Assembly (NCBI GenBank): GCA_943787535.1
Contig: CALSMU010000011.1
Span: 248,001-312,000 of the forward strand
DNA length: 64,000 nt
Source: an uncultured Flavobacteriales bacterium
GTDB lineage: Bacteria > Bacteroidota > Bacteroidia > Flavobacteriales_D > Parvicellaceae
Direction: 5' to 3'
Both the position numbers and the translations under genes were made by a program. Below are positions 1 to 8,875 of this stretch, piece after piece; position 1 is the first letter of the stretch; every line of letters starts with the position of its first letter. The notes below the pieces were generated by a model. The model was not told the DNA's origin. It worked only from the letters and a program-made list of their open reading frames with translations, and searched no databases.

Positions 1-2090
1 CCTTTTCAATTCGTTTAGATGATTTTGTTCTAGAGAAATATCCAGGAGGAGTAAGCCCTTCATCTTTTTTAAGCCATGTTACTTTAATGGACGACAGGGT
101 TGACTTGGAAGAACCACATACAATCTTTATGAACAATGTTATGGATCACGGAGGCTACCGTTTTTTTCAATCTTCTTATGATCCAAAAGATGAGTTGACT
201 ACTATATTATCTGTAAATCATGATTTTTGGGGTACATGGATTACATACATAGGGTATATATTGTTAACGCTCGGTTTTTTATTGTCTCTTTTTAATCCAA
301 ATGGCCGTTTTAGGGAATTGTTAAAAAAAGTGATTAAGCTAAATAAAAAAGATAGGAGTAAGGCAATGACCGTTTTGTTGATGCTTGCATCTCTCACAGG
401 ATATTCTCAAATAAAAGTTGTTAGTCCTGAGGCGGCTGATAAATTTGGTAGGGTGATGGTATTAAGTAATGATAGATTTCAGCCAAGTCATTCCTTGGCT
501 TATGATATTTTTCATAAGGTAAGTAAGAAAGATAAATTTTATTTTGAGGAAGTTGGAAAGCTAGATGCTATGCAACTATATTTAGATATTCCACTTAATC
601 CCACATACTGGGCTCAACAAGAATTAATTTATATACGTGGAAATACGGGTGTTCGAGAATTATTAGGAATTGAAGGGAGTTATGCTTCTGTCAATGATTT
701 TATGGCAGATAGTTTAACTTGGAACGTAAAACCAGAATTAATTGAAAAATTTAAAGAATCAAATGCAAAAAAACCTATTGAGCAAAATGGTTTTGATAAA
801 GAGTTGTTAAAAGTCAATGAAAGATTAAATATTCTATTAATGACTTTCTATGGTCAGATGTATGTTATCGTACCAGTTGAAGGAAGTGAAACTAATAATT
901 GGGTGAGTATTACGGATTCGGCCGCCTTTATTCCCGTTTCCGGTCATTCTGAGGATATTGAACTGAGCTACGCTTTGCAGTTTAAAGCCTACATGATTTA
1001 TTTAGATTCCGCAAAAACAAATGGAAATGATAGTATTCCAGAAAAGATCTTAAACAACTTGATTCAGCAGCAACGCGATTGGGATGTTGATGGACTGCTA
1101 CCTTCCGAAAGTACGATAGAGCTTGAAATTTATTATAACAAAACAAATATTTTTAAAAATTTGGAAAGAGGTTATTCAATTCTTGCTTTGTTTCTTTTGG
1201 TGCTTACTATAATTCAGGTTTTAAAAGAAAAAGAGAGCAAAATACTAAACGCTGTAATTTGGTTATTGGTAGCCATTGTTGCGGTTTGTTTTGCTTATCA
1301 TTCTTTTGGTCTTGGTTTAAGGTGGTATTTGACCGGTCACGCTCCATGGAGTAATGGATACGAAGCATTGGTGTTTATTTCTTGGGGAAGTTTATTGATT
1401 GGTTTTGTGTTTATGAAATACACAAAGCTAATATTAGCGGCTACGGTTTTAATTGCATTTTTAATTTTAATGACGGCAGGTCATAGTAGTTTTGATCCTC
1501 AATTGACAAGTTTGCAACCTGTATTAAAGTCTTATTGGTTAATTATTCATGTGGCATGTATTACTCTTAGTTATAGCTTTTTTGGGGTTGGATTTATTTT
1601 GGGGTTAATTAATTTGTTATTCTATTTATTAAAAAATCCTTCTAATAAAAGAAGGATTTCAAGAAGTGTTTCATTGCTTACGCATATTAATGAAATGGTT
1701 ATAATAATAGGGATTGTTCTAGCAACGGTAGGAACTTTTTTAGGTGGAGTATGGGCAAATGAGTCTTGGGGACGTTATTGGGGTTGGGATGCAAAAGAAA
1801 CATGGGCTTTGGTTATTGTATTAGTTTATGCAATCGTGCTGCACTTAAGGTTTATGCCAGGTAAGGCAAAAGGAAAATTAACTTTTAATCTTGCTTCCAT
1901 ATTTGCTTTTTCTACAGTGTTAATGACTTTTGTTGGGGTTAATTATTATTTATCAAAAGGCTTGCATAGTTATGCTAGGGGCGAAACACCGGCATTTCCA
2001 ATGTGGGTTTGGTATACAATATTTGTGCTAATAGCCCTTTCTTTTTTAGCTATTCGAAAAGAAACAAAGTCTAAAGCCTTAAAAGCTTAA
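1..2090 (+). CDS. ccsBA: Cytochrome c biogenesis protein CcsBA (ResB-CcsA fusion), 5' partial
   Basis: Membrane heme-handling synthetase of the system II route, which attaches heme to CxxCH motifs of c-type cytochromes outside the cytoplasmic membrane. The frame is open from position 3 with no start in the window, so the N-terminus lies upstream. The first readable residues (RLDDFVLEKYPGG, then SPSSF) are ResB/CcsB-like; the C-terminal half is CcsA-like with several membrane segments, a conserved His in GHAPWSNGYE (near base 1335) and the tryptophan-rich heme motif WGRYWGWDAKETWA (near 1770-1810). About 695 residues are present. Fusion of the two subunits in one chain is known in Bacteroidota. 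It ends 11 bp before a convergent gene. The partner assignment is family knowledge; the motifs are seen directly. Confidence 0.93.
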   Translation, partial: FSIRLDDFVLEKYPGGVSPSSFLSHVTLMDDRVDLEEPHTIFMNNVMDHGGYRFFQSSYDPKDELTTILSVNHDFWGTWITYIGYILLTLGFLLSLFNPNGRFRELLKKVIKLNKKDRSKAMTVLLMLASLTGYSQIKVVSPEAADKFGRVMVLSNDRFQPSHSLAYDIFHKVSKKDKFYFEEVGKLDAMQLYLDIPLNPTYWAQQELIYIRGNTGVRELLGIEGSYASVNDFMADSLTWNVKPELIEKFKESNAKKPIEQNGFDKELLKVNERLNILLMTFYGQMYVIVPVEGSETNNWVSITDSAAFIPVSGHSEDIELSYALQFKAYMIYLDSAKTNGNDSIPEKILNNLIQQQRDWDVDGLLPSESTIELEIYYNKTNIFKNLERGYSILALFLLVLTIIQVLKEKESKILNAVIWLLVAIVAVCFAYHSFGLGLRWYLTGHAPWSNGYEALVFISWGSLLIGFVFMKYTKLILAATVLIAFLILMTAGHSSFDPQLTSLQPVLKSYWLIIHVACITLSYSFFGVGFILGLINLLFYLLKNPSNKRRISRSVSLLTHINEMVIIIGIVLATVGTFLGGVWANESWGRYWGWDAKETWALVIVLVYAIVLHLRFMPGKAKGKLTFNLASIFAFSTVLMTFVGVNYYLSKGLHSYARGETPAFPMWVWYTIFVLIALSFLAIRKETKSKALKA

Positions 2091-2101
2091 TGAGTTAATG
2101 T

Positions 2102-3223
2102 TTAGTCTTGGTAGTAAATGCAATCCTTAATTCTTTCTTTTACATAAGCTAAATAATCAATCGATTTACTGTATCGATTCTCAATTTTTCGGTAAATTAC
2201 TTCAGCGATTGCATAGTTGCCAATTATGAACTCTTGGTCCGCTTTTTCGAGTAATAGTCGCGCATTAACGCTCATCATTCTGTCATCTGTTTCATTTTTC
2301 AGTATTGTTTCAATTTCTTCTATTTTGTTACTTGCGTATAAATCATTTTTATCGTGTTTATACAACCACATAAACTGATAGCGAGCCATTTCGTAATTTC
2401 CAATCAGAAAATTGGTGTCAGCTTCTATTTTAAGTAGATTCCAATCTGTATTTTGTTTATTGTTTGCAATAAAGTAGTCAGCACTTTTTATTCTAATACC
2501 GCATAGGTTACATTCTTTGTCGATAATTATAGCTGCTTCAAATTTTAATTTAGCGTCTTTAAACTTTTCAATTTTATATAACGAATCACCTTCATAAACA
2601 AGGTTTTCAAATAGTATAATTTCATCAACTAATTGCAGTTTCAGTCTTTTTAGGTGCCCTTTTGCTAACGTATCATCTTTGAATGTTATACTTGTTCGTT
2701 CAAATAGACGCATAGCTTTAAATAAGTCGCCTTTTTCAAAATAGGATTTTGCCAGTTCAATTTCTGATGTATATTTTTTTCGATTTTTGAGCGCTTCTAT
2801 TACTAGAAGTTGTTTTTTTACTTCTGGTGAATTTCGGATTATATTTTTAATTCTATTAATTGGGTAATCAAATTGGCTATTGATTTTTGACGCTTGTTTA
2901 AATTTTTGGATTGAAGCAATTTTGCAGCACGACTTTAAGCTGTCTCCGGTTCTCAATAGCTGTATAAATTTAGGATTGTTAAAGGAATAAGCATGCAAGC
3001 TGTCAGAAGTTGTAATTTTACTTTCAATGAATGTTTTCATCCTTTCAGCTGATTTGTCTGCAGAAATGGATGATTTTGCTAAGTTGTAATAGTAGTTAGC
3101 TTGTGAATAGTTTTCTTTTGTTAAAAAACCATTCGCTTTTTTCAAGAGAACAGAAACAGTGTCTGACTGACCAAGGGAATAAAAAGCAAATAATACTAAA
3201 GGGATAAGAACTAAAAACCGCAT
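2102..3223 (-). CDS. Secreted TPR-like repeat protein of unknown function
   Basis: Predicted exported protein of 373 residues. The N-terminus MRFLVLIPLVLFAFYSLGQ reads as a Sec signal peptide with cleavage after the Gly-Gln region. The rest is helical and Lys/Glu rich, with recurring A-x-x-x-Y/F patterns such as KEFKDAKLKFEAAIIID-like segments typical of TPR units (two clearest around residues 205-245 and 265-295). No catalytic motif is visible. The ATG overlaps the recQ stop codon by one base (TAATG), so it is translationally coupled to recQ, though nothing links the two functions. I do not recognise a named family; a periplasmic scaffold role is only inference. Confidence 0.8.
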   Translation of the reverse strand: MRFLVLIPLVLFAFYSLGQSDTVSVLLKKANGFLTKENYSQANYYYNLAKSSISADKSAERMKTFIESKITTSDSLHAYSFNNPKFIQLLRTGDSLKSCCKIASIQKFKQASKINSQFDYPINRIKNIIRNSPEVKKQLLVIEALKNRKKYTSEIELAKSYFEKGDLFKAMRLFERTSITFKDDTLAKGHLKRLKLQLVDEIILFENLVYEGDSLYKIEKFKDAKLKFEAAIIIDKECNLCGIRIKSADYFIANNKQNTDWNLLKIEADTNFLIGNYEMARYQFMWLYKHDKNDLYASNKIEEIETILKNETDDRMMSVNARLLLEKADQEFIIGNYAIAEVIYRKIENRYSKSIDYLAYVKERIKDCIYYQD

Positions 3224-5133
3224 TATGTTATTATAATTTTATTCAATTCGTTTAATTTTATAATGTTCTCATCAAGCAACCACTGTACCATACTTCGAAT
3301 ATTCTTTTCTTCGTGTTTAGAAGCTAATTTTGTTGTCAGTTCGCCAGGTTCTAAAGAGGTGTTTTTCAATAAGGTAATTATATCGTTTTGAATTTCCTCA
3401 AACTGATTGGAATTCAGTTTTTTGTCTCGCTTCTTTGAAAGACAAACATCGCATACGCCACAGTCGTTGTTGGAATCTCCAAAATAGGCTAGAAGTAATT
3501 GACTGCGGCAGGTGTCATTTGAAAATGCATAGTTGATTACTGCTTCCATTTTTATCAAAGCATCTTCTTTTCTAATATCATAAATTTCATTACGCAAACG
3601 AAGGTGTTTAGAGTCCACTCTTGGCTGCAGAAAAGTTAATAGAGGAAGATTGTTTTGTTCCTCGTATATTATTACTTCAAGCTTGTGTAGCTCTCTTAAT
3701 ATTTTTCGAATTACACTGATAGTTTTTTTTGAACGGGTGGCTAAGTCAAATTCTTTAATTTTAGAAAAGTCATCGAATAAACCTCCATAACTTCTCAGCA
3801 GCAACTTAATGTAGGGGTCGTACTTTTTGTGTCTAATTTGGAATTCATACAATTCGCTACTATTCATTTCGATCTTTATGCGAGAAGGGGTGTAAAAGGC
3901 TTCACTTAATTCGAAATATCCAGCTTGTTCCAGCAACTTGACTGAATTGTAAATTTCTAATGCATTGTGGTTTTGTTGCGCCTTTATATCGTTAATGTTA
4001 AATGGGTAGGTGGCGTTTTCACCTGCGCCAATTGCAATTCTCAGTTGGTTGCAGATAGCGAAGTAAACTTTTTTAATTTGCTCTTTTTCAGGAAAGCTCT
4101 TTTCAACTCTATTGATTAAGTTGATTCGATCATTTTCATTAATAAGTAAAATAGCATAGGCTTTTTCTTCGTCTCTTCCGCCTCTTCCAGCTTCTTGAAA
4201 ATATGCTTCTATGGAATCAGTTAACGCTAAATTAATAACGAAACGAACGTCAGGTTTATCAATTCCCATTCCGAATGCGTTCGTGGCAACGATTATTCGG
4301 GTTTTATTGCTTGCCCAATCAGCTTGAATTAAGCTTCTTTTCTCGGGTGTAATGCCTGCATGATAGTATTCGGCTGAAATTCCTCGTTTTTGCAGGAAGT
4401 GAGCTATTTCTTGTGTTTTGCTTCGGTTTGCTGCATAAATAATCCCGGTTCCAGGCACTTTGTTGATGATTTTAAGCATCCTACTCATTTTATCTTCATC
4501 GTTAATTACGATATAATGAATGTTATCTCTTTTAAAGCTTTTTTGTAAAACATTCGGTTTCTTAAAGCCTAGTTTTTCTTGAATGTCGATTACAACTTTT
4601 GGTGTTGCGGTAGCAGTTAATGCTAGAATAGGAATATTAGGTAATATTTCACGCAAATTAATAATTTCTAAATAAGAAGGCCTAAAGTTATACCCCCATT
4701 GAGAAATACAGTGAGCTTCATCAATAGCAATTATATTGACATTCATTTTTTTTAACCGGACGATGAATAATTTACTTTTAAGTCTTTCCGGAGAGACATA
4801 TAGAAATTTCACTTTGCCATATATACAGTTGTCTAGGAGTATGTCTATGGCGCGTTTGCTCATGCCGGAAACAAGTGCTTCTGCTTTAATGCCTCTGTCT
4901 TTTAGGTTTTCTACTTGGTCTTTCATTAGGGCTATAAGTGGCGAAACCACTAAGCAGATTCCATCTTTGGCTAATGCTGGAACTTGAAAACAGATAGATT
5001 TTCCGCCTCCGGTTGGTAATAAAGCTAGCGTATCTTGGCCGTCAAGAGTAGATTGAATAATTTCCTTTTGCATTTCTCGGAATTTCTCAAAACCCCAAAA
5101 CTCCTTCAAAATGCTATGTATTTTGCTCGACAT
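3223..5133 (-). CDS. recQ: ATP-dependent DNA helicase RecQ
   Basis: 3'-5' DNA helicase of the RecF recombination and repair route, acting in the cytoplasm. Of 636 residues, Walker A TGGGKS is at 41-46, DEAH at 138-141 followed by the RecQ-typical HCISQWG, helicase motif VI region QEAGRGGRD near residue 315, and a four-Cys zinc motif (C about 542, then CGVCDVC) characteristic of the RecQ-Ct region. A short winged-helix-like tail follows; I see no convincing HRDC domain, so it is shorter at the C-terminus than E. coli-type RecQ plus HRDC architectures of some relatives. First gene of a two-gene unit with the TPR-like gene downstream. Confidence 0.95.
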   Translation of the reverse strand: MSSKIHSILKEFWGFEKFREMQKEIIQSTLDGQDTLALLPTGGGKSICFQVPALAKDGICLVVSPLIALMKDQVENLKDRGIKAEALVSGMSKRAIDILLDNCIYGKVKFLYVSPERLKSKLFIVRLKKMNVNIIAIDEAHCISQWGYNFRPSYLEIINLREILPNIPILALTATATPKVVIDIQEKLGFKKPNVLQKSFKRDNIHYIVINDEDKMSRMLKIINKVPGTGIIYAANRSKTQEIAHFLQKRGISAEYYHAGITPEKRSLIQADWASNKTRIIVATNAFGMGIDKPDVRFVINLALTDSIEAYFQEAGRGGRDEEKAYAILLINENDRINLINRVEKSFPEKEQIKKVYFAICNQLRIAIGAGENATYPFNINDIKAQQNHNALEIYNSVKLLEQAGYFELSEAFYTPSRIKIEMNSSELYEFQIRHKKYDPYIKLLLRSYGGLFDDFSKIKEFDLATRSKKTISVIRKILRELHKLEVIIYEEQNNLPLLTFLQPRVDSKHLRLRNEIYDIRKEDALIKMEAVINYAFSNDTCRSQLLLAYFGDSNNDCGVCDVCLSKKRDKKLNSNQFEEIQNDIITLLKNTSLEPGELTTKLASKHEEKNIRSMVQWLLDENIIKLNELNKIIIT

Positions 5134-5261
5134 TTATGTTGATAAATTTACAACTAATTTAATGTTAAAGTGTATTTTTCGCATTAAACAGAATATAATT
5201 TTAAGTGTTTTGTGATAGTTAGAACTATAGTTTGCTTTACTTGGTAAAACACAAATAATCC

Positions 5262-5292
5262 TTTGATGAAAGTTTTATTATTAGTATATTCG
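5262..5292 (+). promoter_or_regulatory. Candidate Bacteroidota promoter for ilvE
   Basis: TTTG at 5262-5265, 19-bp spacer, then TATATTCG at 5285-5292, one mismatch from the Bacteroidota -7 box TAnnTTTG. It sits about 60 bp before the ilvE start in a 220-bp gap that holds no other recognisable element. Confidence 0.4.
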
Positions 5293-5353
5293 TGAAGTAG
5301 TGTAATGCTAGATTTATTGTTAGCTTCGCGCAGAAATTAAATGTAGAAAGAAT

Positions 5354-6421
5354 ATGGTTGCAGAAACAATGGATATTAAAATTACTAGAAAGGCTGATAG
5401 TGGTTCCGTTAAGTTGGATTGGGATAATCTGACTTTTGGAAGAGTATTTTCTGACCATATGTTTGTTATGGAATATTCTGATGGAGAATGGACAAACCCT
5501 GAGATTTCTGAATATGCTGATTTAGTATTGTCACCTGCTACATCTGTCTTGCATTATGGACAATCCTTTTTTGAAGGGATGAAAGCTTATAGGACGAGTA
5601 GTGGAGAGGTTCAGTTGTTTCGTCCTGAAGAAAATGCAAAAAGGTTTAATGTGTCAGCTCGTAGAATGTGCATGCCAGAAGTTCCAGTTGATGTATTTAT
5701 AGAGTCATTAAAATCTTTAATTGAAATTGATAAGGAATGGGTTCCAAAAAAAGATGGTTGCGCTTTGTACGTGAGACCTTTTATGATAGCGACAGATCCA
5801 TATGTTGGAATCAAGCCGTCTGGCACATATAAGTTTATTATATTTACTTGCCCAGTTGGAGCATATTACTCTGAACCGGTAAAAGTTAAAATAGAAACCG
5901 AATATTCTAGAGCAGTTAAGGGAGGTACAGGTTTTGCAAAGGCTGCAGGAAATTATGCTGGGGCTTTATATCCAGCAAAAATTGCGCAAGAAAAAGGTTA
6001 TGGTCAGTTAATTTGGACGGATGCATTTGAACACAAGTATATTGAAGAGGCTGGTACTATGAATGTTATTTTCCAAATAGGAGATACACTAATAACTCCA
6101 GTATCAAGTGACACTATTTTAGCGAGTATTACCAGAAGAAGTGTTGTTGACATTGCAAGAGATTGGGGGTATAAAGTAGAGGAGAGAAAAGTTTTGGTTT
6201 CCGAGGTAATAGAGGCTATTGGGGCAGGAACTTTAACTGAAGCCTTTGGGGCTGGAACCGCTGCTACTATTGCTCAAATCAGCCTTATTAATTGTGATGG
6301 TTTAGATTATGATTTGCCTCCAGTAGAAAATAGAGCGTTTTCAAATAAGGTGAAACTAGAATTAGAAAATATTAAATATGGTAAAATTGAAGATCGTTTC
6401 AACTGGATGTTAAAAGTTTAA
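5354..6421 (+). CDS. ilvE: Branched-chain amino acid aminotransferase
   Basis: PLP enzyme of fold type IV that interconverts leucine, isoleucine and valine with their 2-oxo acids, using glutamate/2-oxoglutarate, in the cytoplasm. The 355-residue chain has the PLP-lysine context FAKAAGNYAG (K196), the EEAGTMN substrate/cofactor segment near residue 235, and a C-terminal FGAGTAATI phosphate-binding loop, as in the larger eukaryote-like BCAT subgroup (YbgE/BCAT2 type). The listed ATG may be preceded in use by the in-frame ATG five codons later (5369), since MDIKITRK is a common beginning for this subgroup. Single-gene unit closed by a hairpin terminator. Confidence 0.94.
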   Translation: MVAETMDIKITRKADSGSVKLDWDNLTFGRVFSDHMFVMEYSDGEWTNPEISEYADLVLSPATSVLHYGQSFFEGMKAYRTSSGEVQLFRPEENAKRFNVSARRMCMPEVPVDVFIESLKSLIEIDKEWVPKKDGCALYVRPFMIATDPYVGIKPSGTYKFIIFTCPVGAYYSEPVKVKIETEYSRAVKGGTGFAKAAGNYAGALYPAKIAQEKGYGQLIWTDAFEHKYIEEAGTMNVIFQIGDTLITPVSSDTILASITRRSVVDIARDWGYKVEERKVLVSEVIEAIGAGTLTEAFGAGTAATIAQISLINCDGLDYDLPPVENRAFSNKVKLELENIKYGKIEDRFNWMLKV

Positions 6422-6442
6422 TTTTAATTTAAATAAATTTAG

Positions 6443-6476
6443 ATCGCCATTTGTTTCAAACGAATGGCGATTTTTT
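6443..6476 (+). terminator. Rho-independent terminator after ilvE
   Basis: Hairpin ATCGCCATT/AATGGCGAT, extended by a GTT/AAC pair past one T-G wobble, with a short loop and a TTTTTT tail. It lies 22 bp after the ilvE stop. A TTG that could open the next reading frame lies inside this hairpin, which argues for the later ATG at 6511 as the start of the next gene. Confidence 0.85.
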
Positions 6477-6510
6477 ATGGATAATAAATAAAATTGCATC
6501 ATTATATAGA

Positions 6511-7839
6511 ATGAAATCATTTCTGGTTTTTATATTATTTGTTTTTAGCTTAAGCTTTTCTTTTGGGCAATACCAAAGAAATTTTATTTTGTTTGGGCAA
6601 GTTTATGATGGCAGTGGGAAAGAGAAAGTTCCAATTCCAGATGTTAAGGTTCAGGCTGGTGGGCAAATCGTAGGAACAAATAGAAATGGTGAGTTTCAGA
6701 TAAAAATTGATTACAAATCGGAGCTTTCGGTAGTTTTTACTCATGTTGGGTTTAAGTCATACTCGCGGCAATTGACAGGTAAAATGGTAAAAAGCAAAGT
6801 CGTTGGTGATACGCTTTACTGGAACAATATTGCTTTACTTGAAAATACTCTAATTGGAATGACGGTATTGTCTCATAGGGTGGATACTGTTTTTGGGAGT
6901 GCTCGGTACTCGGTTGAAGACTATTCATTGTTGCCAGCAGAAGAGATGCTTTTATTGGCCTATGAAAAAACCCTTGATAAGCAAGCTCAACTATTATTAA
7001 CAAATTCCAAGCAAGAGTTAATAGATACTTATACAGTTCCTTGTCATGCTATGCATTTGTATGAAGATTATGCGACAAATAATTACGTTGTGTGTGAAGA
7101 TAATATTTATAGAATAAATATACGAGAAGGTCAAATTCATTTGCTTTCTGTTAGTGAAGAAGATTTTTATGGTTTTCATCATAGAGTAATTGATACAATT
7201 GGAGACAAGTATTATTATTCAAATTATAACGAGCTATATCCGGCTGTGAAATTTTACGTCACAGAAAGAAATGATACTGCACATACTGAATTGTATGAGG
7301 TGAAAGATGACTTTATGATGGAGTTGTATCGAGCGCAATATAAATATGTTAGTGGAAGAGATAAGTTATGGGCATATCGTAAAGAGCAGGCTACGGGTAT
7401 TGATAAAGAGATATGGATTGGAGCAAATTCATTCACGCATGATATATTATATAAGCCGGTGTATGCACCCTTGTTTATAATTAATGATACCGTATTCGTT
7501 TTTGACCAATACAAAAGCATGATTTTACTATTTGATGAATATAACGATAGTGCTGGTGTATATTTCGTGAATTATCATCAAGGTCCTAAAGGAGAAAAGT
7601 GGGAGCAACCTATAATTAAAGATAAGTTGGAGGAATTGATTTACGCAATTTATAATGGAGGGGGGTATACTTACGTAAGACAATTAAATTTCAGAACGGC
7701 GCTTACTGGAAAAACTACTAAGCTTAAATTCCGGTTTATTGAAAATATAAAAATTGAAAAGGGATATGTGTATTATATATATCGCCCATTTGAGTCTTCT
7801 CAGAAAAGGTTTTTATACAAAGAAAAATTAGCTAAATGA
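6511..7839 (+). CDS. Secreted CarboxypepD_reg-like domain protein
   Basis: Exported protein of 442 residues. The ATG at 6511 is chosen because it gives a clean signal peptide (MKSFLVFILFVFSLSFSFGQ); any longer form would start inside the ilvE terminator. Residues about 25-110 resemble the carboxypeptidase regulatory-like beta-sandwich common at the start of Bacteroidota envelope proteins (FGQVYDGSGKEKVPIPDVKV then NRNGEFQI and FTHVGFKSYSR). The remaining 330 residues are beta-rich, with many Tyr and Asp, and match no family I recognise. It is too short and lacks plug/barrel signatures to be a TonB receptor. The 3' end overlaps convergent menA by 8 bp. Confidence 0.8.
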   Translation: MKSFLVFILFVFSLSFSFGQYQRNFILFGQVYDGSGKEKVPIPDVKVQAGGQIVGTNRNGEFQIKIDYKSELSVVFTHVGFKSYSRQLTGKMVKSKVVGDTLYWNNIALLENTLIGMTVLSHRVDTVFGSARYSVEDYSLLPAEEMLLLAYEKTLDKQAQLLLTNSKQELIDTYTVPCHAMHLYEDYATNNYVVCEDNIYRINIREGQIHLLSVSEEDFYGFHHRVIDTIGDKYYYSNYNELYPAVKFYVTERNDTAHTELYEVKDDFMMELYRAQYKYVSGRDKLWAYRKEQATGIDKEIWIGANSFTHDILYKPVYAPLFIINDTVFVFDQYKSMILLFDEYNDSAGVYFVNYHQGPKGEKWEQPIIKDKLEELIYAIYNGGGYTYVRQLNFRTALTGKTTKLKFRFIENIKIEKGYVYYIYRPFESSQKRFLYKEKLAK

Positions 7840-8734
7840 TAGAGCTGATTCCAAAAAGAAGCGTAAGAAGAAAAGTGCTTAATGCTAGTTTTTTCAATTC
7901 TGGATCTAGTTCTCGGTTGTCTTTAAAAGACCAAACTTTTTTTAGATTGAGTATGAAAACAGGTAATGGTATTAGACAAATAAAGAAGGTATATGAACTT
8001 TCTTTCAATATTAGAAAGGTAGTGAAAGAGGCAATTGCTCCTATAATGAGCATTGTGTGGTAAGTTTTTGATTTTCGAATTCCTATTTTAACAACTAATG
8101 TCTTTTTATCACTTTTTGCGTCATTTTTAATGTCTCGCATGTTGTTCATGTTCAGGACGCTTGCGCTCAGCAGTCCTATGCTTGTAGCTGGGAGAATTAA
8201 TATTAGTTCGAAATTATGGGTGTGCAAAAAATAGGTACCGATAACTCCAGTAATTCCAAAAAAAAGAAAGACAAATAAATCTCCAAGACCCGCATATCCA
8301 TAAGGGTTTTTACCTATAGTGTATTTTATTGCTGCAGCAATGGATGCTATGCCTAGCGCAAAGAATGCAAAAAGATATGTAAGGTTGTAATCTTTTAGGC
8401 CAATATAGATTAAGGTGGTTCCAGATAATAAAGATAAAATACTGCTTACTATAATTCCATTTCTCATTTCACGTAAAGAAATGGCTCCGCTTTGCACTGC
8501 TCTTTCTGGTCCAACTCTATTGTTGTTATCTGTGCCTTTTTTTGAGTCTCCATAGTCATTAGCTAGATTGGATAGTACTTGTAAGAAAACAGTTGTTATG
8601 ATTGCTAAAACAGCTATGGAAAGTATAAACCTTCCTTGAGAATAAGCAATAATAGATCCCATTAAAATACTTGACAGAGATAAAGGAAGAGTCCTTAAGC
8701 GAAATGCACTGATCCACGAATTTACTTTACGCAT
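7832..8734 (-). CDS. menA: 1,4-dihydroxy-2-naphthoate polyprenyltransferase MenA
   Basis: Integral membrane UbiA-family prenyltransferase that joins a polyprenyl diphosphate to 1,4-dihydroxy-2-naphthoate, giving demethylmenaquinone for the respiratory chain. The 300-residue chain has the first Asp-rich motif in NDYGDSKKGTDN (around residues 59-70) followed by RVGPERAVQSG, which is typical of MenA rather than UbiA, and a second motif NMRDIKNDAKSDKKT near residue 195. About eight or nine hydrophobic segments are visible. A TAGCTTTG box lies 4 bp upstream of the ATG, so the transcript may be leaderless. Convergent with the preceding secreted protein gene. Confidence 0.93.
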   Translation of the reverse strand: MRKVNSWISAFRLRTLPLSLSSILMGSIIAYSQGRFILSIAVLAIITTVFLQVLSNLANDYGDSKKGTDNNNRVGPERAVQSGAISLREMRNGIIVSSILSLLSGTTLIYIGLKDYNLTYLFAFFALGIASIAAAIKYTIGKNPYGYAGLGDLFVFLFFGITGVIGTYFLHTHNFELILILPATSIGLLSASVLNMNNMRDIKNDAKSDKKTLVVKIGIRKSKTYHTMLIIGAIASFTTFLILKESSYTFFICLIPLPVFILNLKKVWSFKDNRELDPELKKLALSTFLLTLLFGISSII

Positions 8735-8738
8735 GTTG

Positions 8739-8746
8739 CAAAGCTA
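8739..8746 (-). promoter_or_regulatory. Candidate -7 box (TAGCTTTG) directly upstream of menA
   Basis: Exact match to TAnnTTTG on the minus strand, ending only 4 bp before the menA ATG. No TTG is found at the usual spacing upstream, so support rests on the -7 box and its position. Confidence 0.4.
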
Positions 8747-8840
8747 TAAATATTACTTGCATGAAACTGAATCCATGGATTTGTTTTCTGTGAATAACAT
8801 TGTGAAGAACATAATTTATTCAACTTTATAAACTGCCTGG

Positions 8841-8848
8841 TAATTTTG
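8841..8848 (+). promoter_or_regulatory. Candidate -7 box (TAATTTTG) for the binding-protein gene
   Basis: Exact TAnnTTTG match, 27 bp before the ATG at 8876. A TTG at the expected distance is absent, so this is a weak call. Confidence 0.3.
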
Positions 8849-8875
8849 TAATATCGTATTGTAATTACAGTTTTT

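Noticed and set aside
5237-5458. Minus-strand 73-codon frame before ilvE
   Set aside because: It overlaps the ilvE promoter and start on the opposite strand and shows no protein-like features.
6451-6510. Upstream extension of the CarboxypepD_reg-like gene
   Set aside because: It would start at TTG inside the ilvE terminator hairpin and place a non-signal sequence ahead of a clear signal peptide.
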